Assembly (NCBI GenBank): GCA_046328525.1
Contig: JAXLWK010000003.1
Coordinates: 1,674,001-1,738,000 of the forward strand
Direction of reading: 5' to 3'
DNA length: 64,000 nt
From: JBDHWG01 sp046328525
GTDB lineage: Bacteria > Chloroflexota > Anaerolineae > Epilineales > JAHCIE01
A model generated the notes under the pieces. That model did not search any database. It was given only the letters and a program-made list of their open reading frames with translations, and was not told where the DNA came from. A program made the translations under genes and the position numbers. Position 1 is the first letter of the stretch, and every line of letters starts with the position of its first letter. Positions 9,011 to 16,263 of the stretch are shown here, piece by piece.

Positions 9011-9113
9011 GCCGACTTCAGTCGGCAAGCACGCCACGCGCCAGCGCCCCAGTCCGGAGAGCCAACTAAAGTTGGCGCTACACTGAGACGTGCCAGCGCC
9101 GACTTCAGTCGGC
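9011..9113. repeat. Cluster of three family B repeat arms; last arm overlaps the tlyA stop
   Basis: Dyads GCCGACTTCAGTCGGC at 9011-9026 and 9098-9113 flank a complementary-type arm GCCAACTAAAGTTGGCGCTACA at 9061-9082. The rightmost arm provides the final Ala and Asp codons and the TGA stop of tlyA on the minus strand. It fills most of the lepA-tlyA spacer. Confidence 0.9.
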
Positions 9114-9878
9114 GAGGACGCCGCGCACCAACGCTTCCACGTCGGCCGTCGCCGGCGCGCCGACGACGAGATGCGCCAGGAATTCCACATTGCCGGCCGG
9201 CCCCACGATAGGCGAGCGAATCAGGCCGCGGGGCGCGAAGCCGTTCTCGGCGGCCCACGTCAGCACACCCCGCAGCACCTCGCGGTGAAGCACCGGGTCT
9301 CGCACGACGCCGCCCTTGCCCACCTGCCCCTTGCCGACCTCGAACTGGGGCTTGATGAGGGCGACGATATCAGAGAGCGGGGCCGCGAGCCGCGCCACGG
9401 TGGGCAGCGCCAGGCGGAGCGAGATGAACGAGACGTCTATCACGGTCAGGCCCACCGGCTCCGGCAGGCTCTCCAGGTAGCGAATGTTGACGCGGTCCAT
9501 GACGACGACCCGGGGGTCCTGGCGCAGCGCCCAGGCAAGCTGGCCATAGCCGACATCCACGGCGTAGACCCTGGCCGCGCCCCGCCGCAGCAGGACGTCG
9601 GTGAAGCCGCCGGTCGAAGCGCCCACGTCCAGGGCAATCCGCCCGGCCGCGTCAATCCCAAAGGCGTCCAGGGCGGCGTCGAGCTTGAACCCGCCGCGGC
9701 TGGCGAACTGGGGCTTGGCTTCGACCGTGATCGCGGCCTCGGCCTCGACCCGCGTGCCGGGCTTGTCTACCACCTGCCCCGCCACGCGCACCTCGCCGGC
9801 CTCGATCATGCGCTGCGCCTGGGTGCGGCTCTCCGCCAGCCCACGCTGGACGAGCAGAGCATCCAGCCGTTCCTTCAC
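9105..9878 (-). CDS. tlyA: TlyA-family rRNA (cytidine-2'-O)-methyltransferase / hemolysin A family
   Basis: A 257-residue protein with an N-terminal S4 RNA-binding domain (KERLDALLVQRGLAESRTQA, RMIEAGEVRVAGQVVDKPGT) followed by an FtsJ-type methyltransferase fold: GGFKLDAALDAF, the SAM loop LDVGASTGGFTDVLLRRGA, and catalytic-type residues around VIDVSFISLRLALP and ALIKPQFEVGKG. Family members methylate 16S and 23S rRNA cytidines, which governs capreomycin sensitivity in mycobacteria. I selected the GTG at 9878, preceded by GGGAG at 6 nt, because the S4 domain begins right there; a longer reading frame continues upstream without homology. The last two codons and the stop come from a dispersed repeat. 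Divergent from the prenyltransferase gene. Confidence 0.93.
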   Translation of the reverse strand: MKERLDALLVQRGLAESRTQAQRMIEAGEVRVAGQVVDKPGTRVEAEAAITVEAKPQFASRGGFKLDAALDAFGIDAAGRIALDVGASTGGFTDVLLRRGAARVYAVDVGYGQLAWALRQDPRVVVMDRVNIRYLESLPEPVGLTVIDVSFISLRLALPTVARLAAPLSDIVALIKPQFEVGKGQVGKGGVVRDPVLHREVLRGVLTWAAENGFAPRGLIRSPIVGPAGNVEFLAHLVVGAPATADVEALVRGVLAD

Positions 9879-9899
9879 AGTCTCTCCCGCACAATCCCG

Positions 9900-9922
9900 C
9901 GCTCCGCCGTCTTGACGGAGCG
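9900..9922. promoter_or_regulatory. Short dyad in the divergent tlyA / prenyltransferase spacer
   Basis: CGCTCCG and CGGAGCG separated by 9 bp, in the middle of the 69-bp divergent intergenic region. It could be an operator or part of a hairpin. I see no convincing sigma-70 promoter hexamers, so the role is open. Confidence 0.4.
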
Positions 9923-9947
9923 GCGCGAATGGAGTACGCTTTTCGTT

Positions 9948-10889
9948 ATGGATGATCCGATGACCAGTACAACACGCCCCGACGCGACACCGGCTGCGCA
10001 AAGCCCCGCGCGCACGCTGCGCTACCTGTTCAAGGCGATGCGGCCGCGCCAGTGGACGAAGAACCTCTTCGTCTACGCGGCGCTGTTGTTCGACGCCAAG
10101 CTGCTGGATGTTCCGCTGTTTCTGAAGACGACGGCTGGCTTTCTCATCTTCTGCCTGCTCTCGAGCGCCGTCTACCTCATCAACGACCTCAGCGACATGG
10201 AGGCCGACCGCGCCCACCCGACGAAGCGCTTCCGACCGCTGGCCTCCGGGCGTCTGTCGCCCCGCGTCGCCATCGTTGCCACCGTGCTATTCATCGCGGT
10301 GAGCCTGCCGGCGTCCTTCGCGCTAGACTGGCGTTTCGGCCTTATCAGCATCGGCTACCTGGCGCTCCAGATCGCGTATACCTTCGTCCTCAAGAACATC
10401 GTCCTGGTGGACGTGTTCTGCATCGCCGCCGGCTTCGTCCTGCGCGTCGCCGCCGGCGTCGTCCTAGTGCAGGCGCGCAACTTCTCGCCCTGGCTGTACC
10501 TCACCGTCACCCTGCTGGCCCTGTTCATCGCCATCGGCAAGCGGCGGCACGAGCTGACGCTGCTCCAGGGCAAAGCCGACAGCCACCGCCGCATCCTGTC
10601 ACAGTACAACCTGCGCCTGCTGGACGACATGATGGGGCTGGTGACGGCGGCGACCGCCGTGACCTATGCCTTCTACACCTTCTCCGCGCCCAACCTGCCG
10701 CCAAACCACCTGATGATGCTGACGATCCCCTTCGTCCTCTACGGCATCTTCCGCTACCAGTACCTCATCCACGTGCGCGGCGAGGGCGGCAGCCCCGACG
10801 AGCTGCTCCTGCGCGACAAGCCGCTCATCGTGGACATCGTGCTGTGGGGCCTGACCGTCTTCGCCGTCATGTACATCGTCCCGGCGTAA
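9948..10889 (+). CDS. UbiA-family prenyltransferase, decaprenyl-phosphate phosphoribosyltransferase-like
   Basis: A 313-residue polytopic membrane protein of about eight to nine helices. The polar loop near residues 75-95 (VYLINDLSDMEADRAHPTKR) carries the N-D-x-x-D-x-E-x-D-x-x-H-P polyprenyl-diphosphate/Mg motif of the UbiA superfamily. The phrase MRPRQWTKNLFVYAALLF near the N-terminus and IGKRRHEL in the middle are typical of the subgroup transferring phosphoribose to decaprenyl phosphate (mycobacterial Rv3806c-like), used for arabinan or other glycan precursors. It is one of the few plus-strand genes and stands alone. The start is uncertain between 9948 and an in-frame ATG at 9960. Substrate is an inference from sequence flavour. 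Confidence 0.85.
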   Translation: MDDPMTSTTRPDATPAAQSPARTLRYLFKAMRPRQWTKNLFVYAALLFDAKLLDVPLFLKTTAGFLIFCLLSSAVYLINDLSDMEADRAHPTKRFRPLASGRLSPRVAIVATVLFIAVSLPASFALDWRFGLISIGYLALQIAYTFVLKNIVLVDVFCIAAGFVLRVAAGVVLVQARNFSPWLYLTVTLLALFIAIGKRRHELTLLQGKADSHRRILSQYNLRLLDDMMGLVTAATAVTYAFYTFSAPNLPPNHLMMLTIPFVLYGIFRYQYLIHVRGEGGSPDELLLRDKPLIVDIVLWGLTVFAVMYIVPA

Positions 10890-10900
10890 CACGGTCTACG

Positions 10901-10928
10901 GTAGAGACGCGCCATGGCGCGTCTCTAC
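10901..10928. repeat. Perfect 28-bp palindrome, dispersed family A copy 2
   Basis: Identical over all 28 bp to the palindrome at 2559-2586 (half-site GTAGAGACGCGC, centre CATG). It lies 11 bp after the prenyltransferase stop codon and just before a bidirectional terminator. Confidence 0.9.
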
Positions 10929-10950
10929 CACAACACACCCCAACATAGCT

Positions 10951-10981
10951 GAAACCCGTTTTCGGTCGGAAAACGGGTTTC
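10951..10981. terminator. Bidirectional terminator between prenyltransferase gene and rpsI
   Basis: A perfect 13-bp stem GAAACCCGTTTTC / GAAAACGGGTTTC with the 5-nt loop GGTCG, between two convergent genes. It is placed to end the ribosomal super-operon on the minus strand and the prenyltransferase transcript on the plus strand. The flanking T-tracts are weak on both sides. Confidence 0.85.
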
Positions 10982-10994
10982 TCATGTTCTGGCT

Positions 10995-11408
10995 TTAGCG
11001 CTTGGTGTACTGAGGCCGCTTGCGCGCGCGCCGCAGACCTGGCTTCTTGCGCTCCTTCTCGCGCGGGTCGCGCGTCAGGAGGCCGTTGGTCTTGAGCGTC
11101 GAGTGCATGTCGGGGTTCGCTTTGTCCAGAGCGCGGGCGATGCCGAGGCGAATTGCCCCTGCCTGGCCGTGGACGCCGCCACCGCGCGTCAGCACGGTCA
11201 CGTTGAAGCGCCCGTCATTGCCCGTAGCGCGCAGAGGGGCCAGGGCTTCCTCGATATAGCGCTCGTTGCCGCTCCCGAAATACTCGATAATTGTTTTGTG
11301 GTTGACCAGGATCGTGCCGGTGCCGCCGGGATACAGGCGCACCTCGGCGGTCGCCGCCTTGCGGCGCCCCACGGCGTAGTGATACTGGCCGGGCAGGTTC
11401 ATCGCCAT
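10995..11408 (-). CDS. rpsI: 30S ribosomal protein S9
   Basis: 137 residues, the normal length. Contains HYAVGRRKAATAEVRLYPG, TRGGGVHGQAGAIRLGIARAL and the basic tail GLRRARKRPQYTKR, whose last residues reach the ribosomal P-site and contact tRNA. It is the last gene of the ribosomal super-operon, 15 nt after rplM, an order (rplM-rpsI) found in nearly all bacteria. The start has two closely spaced ATG codons (MAM); the first is used here. Confidence 0.98.
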   Translation of the reverse strand: MAMNLPGQYHYAVGRRKAATAEVRLYPGGTGTILVNHKTIIEYFGSGNERYIEEALAPLRATGNDGRFNVTVLTRGGGVHGQAGAIRLGIARALDKANPDMHSTLKTNGLLTRDPREKERKKPGLRRARKRPQYTKR

Positions 11409-11423
11409 CTTCTCGGTCTCCTC

Positions 11424-11858
11424 TTAGGCTTCGATTTCCAGCGGCTTTGGCTTCTGCGCCGCGTGGGGATGGTCCGCGCGGCGGTAGATCTTGAGCTTGC
11501 GGAGCTGCTGCCGTCCCAGGCTATTGTGCGGCAGCATCCCCCACACGGCCTCGCGGATGACGCGGTCGGGGTGCGTCTTCAGCATGTCGCGCAGGCTCAC
11601 CGCCTTGAGGCCACCCGGATAGCCCGAATGGCGGTAGTAGAACTTGTCGTTCATCCGGTTGCCGGTCACGTGAATCTTGTCGCAGTTGACGACAATCACG
11701 AAGTCGCCGGTGTCCACGTTCGGCTGGAAAATCGGCTTGTGCTTGCCGCGCAGCACGCGGGCGATCTCGGTCGCAAGACGGCCGAGCGTCTTGCCCTGGG
11801 CATCCACCACGTACCACTCGCGCTGCACCTCAGCCGGTTTGGTCACATAAGTTCGCAC
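11424..11858 (-). CDS. rplM: 50S ribosomal protein L13
   Basis: 144 residues with WYVVDAQGKTLGRLATEIA, RGKHKPIFQPNVDTGDFVIV and the signature GMLPHNSLGRQQLRKLKIY. L13 is an early assembly protein binding 23S rRNA domain VI. The start is GTG with GGAG seven nt upstream; the next in-frame ATG would remove conserved N-terminal residues. It lies 12 nt downstream of truA, matching the truA-rplM-rpsI order seen in Firmicutes and Chloroflexota. Confidence 0.97.
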   Translation of the reverse strand: MRTYVTKPAEVQREWYVVDAQGKTLGRLATEIARVLRGKHKPIFQPNVDTGDFVIVVNCDKIHVTGNRMNDKFYYRHSGYPGGLKAVSLRDMLKTHPDRVIREAVWGMLPHNSLGRQQLRKLKIYRRADHPHAAQKPKPLEIEA

Positions 11859-11870
11859 TCTCGTACTCCT

Positions 11871-12680
11871 TCACGTGGCCGGGCCGCAAGCCCGCCACTC
11901 TGCATCTTCATACGTCACGCCGACCAGGCACAGCCCTTGCGGCGGGGCCAGGCCGTGCAGCCGCTGCGGATCCGCCGCAGCCAAGATGTCGGCGACATCC
12001 TCGGCGCTCAGGCGACCGCGCCCGACTTCAGCCAGGGCAAACGCGATCCGCCGCACCATGTGCCGCAGGAACGCATCCGCCGCCACGGTCACGACGATAC
12101 ACTCTCCCTGTGCCTCGACTGTCAGCCGCGTGATGCGGCGAACCGTCGAAGCCCTGACGCGCATCGGCTGACCGAAGGCGCGGAAGTCATGGCTGCCAAC
12201 CAACGGGGCTGTGGCCGCTGCCATCGCCTCCACGTCCAGGGGCATCGCTACGTGCCAAGTCGTTCGCGCCAGGAGAGGAGCGCGAACCGGACGGTTGAGA
12301 ATCGTGTAAACGTACATGCGCTCGCGCGCGCTGTAGCGGGCATGGAAGCCCGATGGGGCCTCCGCAATCTCCGTCACGGCCACATCCGGCGGCAAGACCG
12401 CCGTCAGCGCCCGCTGCAAGACTTCCACGGGCCGCGCCCACCCCGTATCGAAGTGGACGACCTGCCCTGTCGCGTGAACCCCCGCGTCCGTTCGACCAGC
12501 GCCGACGACGCGGACCGCCTCACCCGTGATGCGCAGGATGGCCCCTTCCAGGACCACCTGCACCGTCCGCCCGCGTTCCTCGATCTGCGCCTGCCATCCG
12601 GCGAAGTCCGTACCATCGTACTCGACCGCCGCGAAAAGGCGGCGCTGGCCGGGGGGCGGGCCATCGGCAAGGCGCGGCAC
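11871..12680 (-). CDS. truA: tRNA pseudouridine(38-40) synthase
   Basis: Isomerises uridines 38-40 of the tRNA anticodon arm. The 269-residue protein begins its core at RLFAAVEYDGTDFAGWQAQ and has the catalytic aspartate loop VVGAGRTDAGVHATGQVVHF. Downstream are FHARYSARERMYVYTI, the segment LVGSHDFRAFGQ, and AFLRHMVRRIAFALAEVGRG, all as in the TruA dimer family. The start is a GTG immediately after the rplQ stop; its ribosome-binding site would lie inside rplQ, so the two are probably translationally linked. Housekeeping RNA modification inside the ribosomal operon is normal here. Confidence 0.95.
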   Translation of the reverse strand: MPRLADGPPPGQRRLFAAVEYDGTDFAGWQAQIEERGRTVQVVLEGAILRITGEAVRVVGAGRTDAGVHATGQVVHFDTGWARPVEVLQRALTAVLPPDVAVTEIAEAPSGFHARYSARERMYVYTILNRPVRAPLLARTTWHVAMPLDVEAMAAATAPLVGSHDFRAFGQPMRVRASTVRRITRLTVEAQGECIVVTVAADAFLRHMVRRIAFALAEVGRGRLSAEDVADILAAADPQRLHGLAPPQGLCLVGVTYEDAEWRACGPAT

Positions 12681-12683
12681 GTG

Positions 12684-13181
12684 CTAGGCGACGATCTCCA
12701 GGTACACCATCTCGGCCGCATCGCCACGGCGCGGGCCAAGCTTCAGGATGCGCGTGTAGCCACCGGGCCGCTCCAAGTTGTTGGCGGCGACCTCGTGGAT
12801 CAGGCGGTCCACGACGGCCTTGTCGTGGATCGTGCGCAGGATGACACGGCGGGCGTGCAGCGCCACCGCGGCAGCCATCTTCTCTAGCTCCGCCGTCTGC
12901 CCGGCCTTCGCCAGGTCCACCATCTTCTGCGCATTCGCGCCGCCGACGAGGGGCGACAGCGTCGCCAGGTTGCCGGCCTGCGCCAGGCTGACCAGGCGGC
13001 TGCCCTCGGCGCGCTTGGCGCGGGTGATGATCCGCTCCGCTTCGGGCTTGACGGCCTTGGCCTTCGCCTCCGTCGTCTTGATGCGGTCGTAGCGGAAGAG
13101 ATCGGTCATGAGATTGCGAAACAGGGCGCGGCGCTGAGCTTCATTGCGGCCAAGGTGACGCCCGAAAACTTGATGGGGCAT
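12684..13181 (-). CDS. rplQ: 50S ribosomal protein L17
   Basis: 165 residues, longer than the ~117-127 of the minimal family. The N-terminal core reads MPHQVFGRHLGRNEAQRRAL and RNLMTDLFRYDRIKTTEAKA. The expected GGYTRILKLGPRRGDAAEMV comes at the very end, with an insertion of roughly 30-40 residues in the middle (VVDRLIHEVAANNLERPG region and the preceding helical part). It lies five nt downstream of rpoA, whose final Glu codons supply its Shine-Dalgarno. Confidence 0.96.
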   Translation of the reverse strand: MPHQVFGRHLGRNEAQRRALFRNLMTDLFRYDRIKTTEAKAKAVKPEAERIITRAKRAEGSRLVSLAQAGNLATLSPLVGGANAQKMVDLAKAGQTAELEKMAAAVALHARRVILRTIHDKAVVDRLIHEVAANNLERPGGYTRILKLGPRRGDAAEMVYLEIVA

Positions 13182-13186
13182 GATTT

Positions 13187-14203
13187 CTATTCCTCGATCA
13201 GATCGTCTACGTCGTCGCCAAAGTCGTGGCTGCCGTCGCGGCCATTCTGGGGCGTCCCGACGTACTGCATCAGATCGCGCTCGATCAGCGCGTCCTTCAA
13301 CTCATTGAGTGACTTCAGGCCGAAGTTGCGAATGACGAGCATCTCGTCGTCGCCCTTGCGCAGCTTCTCCAGTACCTCGCCGACGCGGGTGATGCCGGCG
13401 CGCTTGAGGCAGTTGTAGCCGCGCACAGGCAGCTCCAGCGCCTCGATGGGCATGTCGTACACATCGGTCGGGATTTTGATTCCCGATGTCTGCGGCTCCG
13501 GCTCGATGGCCGCGCCGAACGCCACCAGCCGCTGGAACTCGCGCACGAGACGCTCGGCGGCGAACTGCACCGCGTCCTGCGGCGGCATCGTCCCATCCGT
13601 CCATACTTCCAGGACGAGTCGGTCGTAGTCGGTCGCCTGCTCGACGCGGGCCGGCTCGACGCGGAAGGAGACCTTGCGCACCGGGCTGAAGATCGCGTCC
13701 ACCGGCAGCTCGCCGATGGCGAGGCGGCCGCTGTGGCGCTCCGCCGGCACGTAGCCCATGCCGCGCTCGACGATCAACTCGACATCCACATGACCCTGGT
13801 TGTCGAGAGTCAGCAGCGGCAACTCCTGGTTGATGATCTCGATCTCGCTCGGCGATTCGATGTCCGCCGCCGTCACCACACCGCTGCCGCGCGCATCCAG
13901 GCGCATACGCACGGGGCCGTCCACGCTAGGACTCATCTTCAGCCGCAACTGCTTGACGTTCAGCACCAGCCGCGTCGTGTCTTCCTTCGCCGTCGGAATC
14001 GGCGAGAACTCGTGATGCACGCCGTCAATCTTGATGGACGTGACCGCGACGCCGGGCAGCGAGCTGAGCAGAACGCGCCGCAACGCATTCCCGACGGTTG
14101 TTCCATAGCCACGATCGAGCGGACTGATCCTGAATCGAGCATAATTCCGGGAACTGGCTTCCACTTCGATTTTGACATCGGTCAGACGACCATTGTCAGC
14201 CAT
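13187..14203 (-). CDS. rpoA: RNA polymerase subunit alpha
   Basis: 338 residues with both domains. The N-terminal assembly domain has LDRGYGTTVGNALRRVLLSS (dimer and beta-contact surface), IDGVHHEFSPI and VDGPVRMRLDARG. The C-terminal domain (UP-element and activator binding) has PIEALELPVRGYNCLKRAGI and EMLVIRNFGLKSLNELKDAL. A short acidic tail ends DDVDDLIEE. I use the ATG at 14203 with GAGGGAAAGA upstream; an in-frame GTG four codons earlier is possible. rpsD, usually immediately upstream of rpoA, is not here: a 191-nt gap separates rpoA from rpsK. Confidence 0.98.
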   Translation of the reverse strand: MADNGRLTDVKIEVEASSRNYARFRISPLDRGYGTTVGNALRRVLLSSLPGVAVTSIKIDGVHHEFSPIPTAKEDTTRLVLNVKQLRLKMSPSVDGPVRMRLDARGSGVVTAADIESPSEIEIINQELPLLTLDNQGHVDVELIVERGMGYVPAERHSGRLAIGELPVDAIFSPVRKVSFRVEPARVEQATDYDRLVLEVWTDGTMPPQDAVQFAAERLVREFQRLVAFGAAIEPEPQTSGIKIPTDVYDMPIEALELPVRGYNCLKRAGITRVGEVLEKLRKGDDEMLVIRNFGLKSLNELKDALIERDLMQYVGTPQNGRDGSHDFGDDVDDLIEE

Positions 14204-14394
14204 TCTTTCCCTCACTTCCCCCGAAAGCAGCGAGTGTGTGGCTCACCCTGCCCTTCGACAAGGCAACCCCTTCGCGCGCTTCGGCCCATGAATACTTTAC
14301 CCACGCTTGTACCTGACGAGGCGCCGTCTGGGCAGGACGAACGCGCCCCATGTTACCGCAAGGGCGCGCTTGCCTGCAGTGTAACCGCTTTGGG
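14204..14394. other. 191-nt spacer rpoA-rpsK where rpsD is normally found
   Basis: I find no reading frame resembling S4 or any other protein. A hairpin GCGCCC / GGGCGC (around 14345-14372) is present near the rpsK end. It may be a processed intercistronic region or the scar of rpsD relocation. Confidence 0.6.
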
Positions 14395-14817
14395 CTAGAC
14401 GCGGCGGCGCTTGGGCGGCCGGCAGCCGTTATGCGGAATCGGTGTTACATCGTTGATCGAGCGCACGCGCAGGCCGCTGGCTGCCAGCGAGCGGACGGCC
14501 GGCTCACGCCCTGGGCCGGGGCCTTTCACGTAAACATCCACTTCGCGGACGCCGTGGTCCATCGCCGCGCGGGCCGCGCTCTGGGCGGCCATCTGGGCGG
14601 CATACGGCGTGCTCTTGCGCGAGCCTTTGAACCCGGACTGGCCGGCGCTCCCCCATGCCAGGGTGTTGCCATTGAGGTCCGTAATCGTCACGATTGTATT
14701 GTTGAACGTCGAGTGAATGTGCGCATGGCCGTGCGGCACATTCTTGCGTGGCCCGCGGCTGGCTGGTCGGCGACCACCACCGCGCGCGCCTCCCGTAGTT
14801 GGACGTTGTCGGGGCAT
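14395..14817 (-). CDS. rpsK: 30S ribosomal protein S11
   Basis: 140 residues, about ten more than usual because of a Gly/Arg-rich N-terminus (GGARGGGRRPASRGPRK). Core motifs are HIHSTFNNTIVTITDLNGN, AWGSAGQSGFKGSRKSTPYA and the decoding-platform end NDVTPIPHNGCRPPKRRRV. The start ATG is chosen because GAGAGG lies six nt upstream; a longer frame extends upstream without homology. Confidence 0.97.
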   Translation of the reverse strand: MPRQRPTTGGARGGGRRPASRGPRKNVPHGHAHIHSTFNNTIVTITDLNGNTLAWGSAGQSGFKGSRKSTPYAAQMAAQSAARAAMDHGVREVDVYVKGPGPGREPAVRSLAASGLRVRSINDVTPIPHNGCRPPKRRRV

Positions 14818-14829
14818 AGGTTTCCTCTC

Positions 14830-14940
14830 GTATAGGCAGGGAACGGCGGCCTTGTGGGCCGCACACACATCCTACGCCGCCCATAGATCGGGCGACGCAG
14901 GACACACTGCGTACGGGTGGCAGAGATACTGCCACCCAGC
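14830..14940. other. Hairpin-rich rpsM-rpsK spacer
   Basis: Three adjacent stem-loops: GCGGCC/GGCCGC near 14848-14868; a 13-bp stem with G-U pairs formed by TCCTACGCCGCCC and GGGCGACGCAGGA near 14871-14905; and GGGTGGCAG/CTGCCACCC at 14915-14937. It could be a regulatory or processing element within the operon mRNA. Confidence 0.6.
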
Positions 14941-14944
14941 TCCA

Positions 14945-15328
14945 TTACTTCTTCGCGCGCGACCGGCGGCGGCCCGGCACGGTCTTGCGAGCGCCGCGCT
15001 TCGTGCGGGCGTTCGTCCGCGTGCGCTGCCCGCGCACAGGCAGGCTGCGGCGATGGCGCAGGCCGCGGTAGCAGTTGATCTCCTGCAAGCGCTTGATATT
15101 CTGGCCGATCTCGCGCCGCAAATCGCCTTCGACCTTCAGCTCGCGGTCAATGTAGGTGCGGATCGCGCCAAGCTCGGTCTCGGTCAGGTCCTTGACACGG
15201 GTATCGGGGCTAACGCCCGTCGTACCCAGGATCTGCCGGCTGGTCGTCGGACCGATGCCGAAAATATAGGTAAGAGCTACTTCGACACGCTTGTCGCGAG
15301 GGACGTCTACGCCCGCAATACGAGCCAT
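14945..15328 (-). CDS. rpsM: 30S ribosomal protein S13
   Basis: 127 residues. MARIAGVDVPRDKRVEVALTYIFGIGPTTS opens the protein in the typical way, followed by the helical core INCYRGLRHRRSLPVRGQRT and the basic C-terminal tail RTNARTKRGARKTVPGRRR that reaches tRNA in the A and P sites. AAGGAG lies seven nt before the ATG. Only 12 nt separate it from rpmJ. Confidence 0.98.
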   Translation of the reverse strand: MARIAGVDVPRDKRVEVALTYIFGIGPTTSRQILGTTGVSPDTRVKDLTETELGAIRTYIDRELKVEGDLRREIGQNIKRLQEINCYRGLRHRRSLPVRGQRTRTNARTKRGARKTVPGRRRSRAKK

Positions 15329-15340
15329 TCCACTGCTCCT

Positions 15341-15454
15341 TTAGCCTTGCCGCTGCTTGTGGCGGGGGTTATCGCAAATGACAAGCACCGTACCGCGGCG
15401 CTTGATAATCTTGCACTTCTCGCACCGGCGCTTGACCGACGGCTTGACTTTCAT
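15341..15454 (-). CDS. rpmJ: 50S ribosomal protein L36
   Basis: A 37-codon gene starting MKVKPSVKRRCEKCK and ending NPRHKQRQG. The zinc ribbon ligands are C11, C14, C27 and H32 (C-x2-C-x12-C-x4-H), so this is the zinc-binding type. It is positioned directly upstream of rpsM, as expected. The usual neighbour infA (IF-1) between map and rpmJ is missing: only 50 nt lie between map and rpmJ. Confidence 0.97.
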   Translation of the reverse strand: MKVKPSVKRRCEKCKIIKRRGTVLVICDNPRHKQRQG

Positions 15455-15504
15455 GGCGGTCTCCTTCCAACTGCCTAACAGCAAAACGTTAGTATATCAC
15501 AGCT

Positions 15505-16263
15505 TTACTGCTGTGTCAAGATATCGTACCCACTCGCTGTCACCACCACCGTATGCTCGAAATGGGCTGACAGCGCCCGATCCACCGTCGCCACCGTCCA
15601 CTTGTCCTTGCGGACCACAGTTTCCGGGCGGCCCTGCACCACCATCGGCTCGACGGCAAACGTCATGCCGGGCTTCATGCGCACATTCGGCGGGCGGGAG
15701 CCATTCGGGTCCAACCAGTTCGGAATGTTCGGCTCTTCGTGCAGGCTGCGCCCCACGCCGTGCCCCTGGTAGTCGCGGATCAGGTTGTACCCCTGCCCCT
15801 CGACGTAGTCCTGGATGGCCTGGGAGATGTCCAGGATGCGGCCATCCGGCGTGACCTTTGCGAGGCCGATAAACAGCGCCGTGTGCGTCACGTCGAGGAG
15901 GCGCTGCGTCGCCGGCGAGATCGTCCCGACCGGGAACGTCCAGGCGCCGTCGGCGTGAAAGCCCTTGTGCTGCGCCCCCACGTCGAGGCTCACGATGTCG
16001 CCTGCTTTCAGCGTGCGCCGCCCCGGAATGCCGTGCACAATCTCCTCGTTCACCGAGATGCAGGCCGAGGCCGGGAAGCCGTACAGCCCCTTGAACGATG
16101 GGATCGCGCCCCGCCCGCGAATCGCGGCGTCAATCAGGCGGTCCAGGTCGTCCGTCGTGATGCCAGGGCGAATGGCCGCCTCAGCTTCGTGCAGAGTCTC
16201 GGCCACAATGCGGCCGGCGATCCGCATTAGCTCTAGCTCACTCTTGGACTTCAGAATAATCAT
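15505..16263 (-). CDS. map: Methionine aminopeptidase type I
   Basis: Removes initiator Met from nascent proteins. The 252-residue protein starts MIILKSKSELELMRIAGRI. The five metal ligands are found in VSLDVGAQHKGFHADGAWTF (two Asp), GHGVGRSLHEEPNIPN (His), FAVEPMV (Glu) and SAHFEHTVVVT (Glu). The substrate-pocket histidine occurs in a GIPGRRTLKAGD context. The ATG overlaps the adk stop codon (ATGA), indicating translational coupling. A longer upstream frame is just the adk region read in another frame. Confidence 0.97.
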   Translation of the reverse strand: MIILKSKSELELMRIAGRIVAETLHEAEAAIRPGITTDDLDRLIDAAIRGRGAIPSFKGLYGFPASACISVNEEIVHGIPGRRTLKAGDIVSLDVGAQHKGFHADGAWTFPVGTISPATQRLLDVTHTALFIGLAKVTPDGRILDISQAIQDYVEGQGYNLIRDYQGHGVGRSLHEEPNIPNWLDPNGSRPPNVRMKPGMTFAVEPMVVQGRPETVVRKDKWTVATVDRALSAHFEHTVVVTASGYDILTQQ

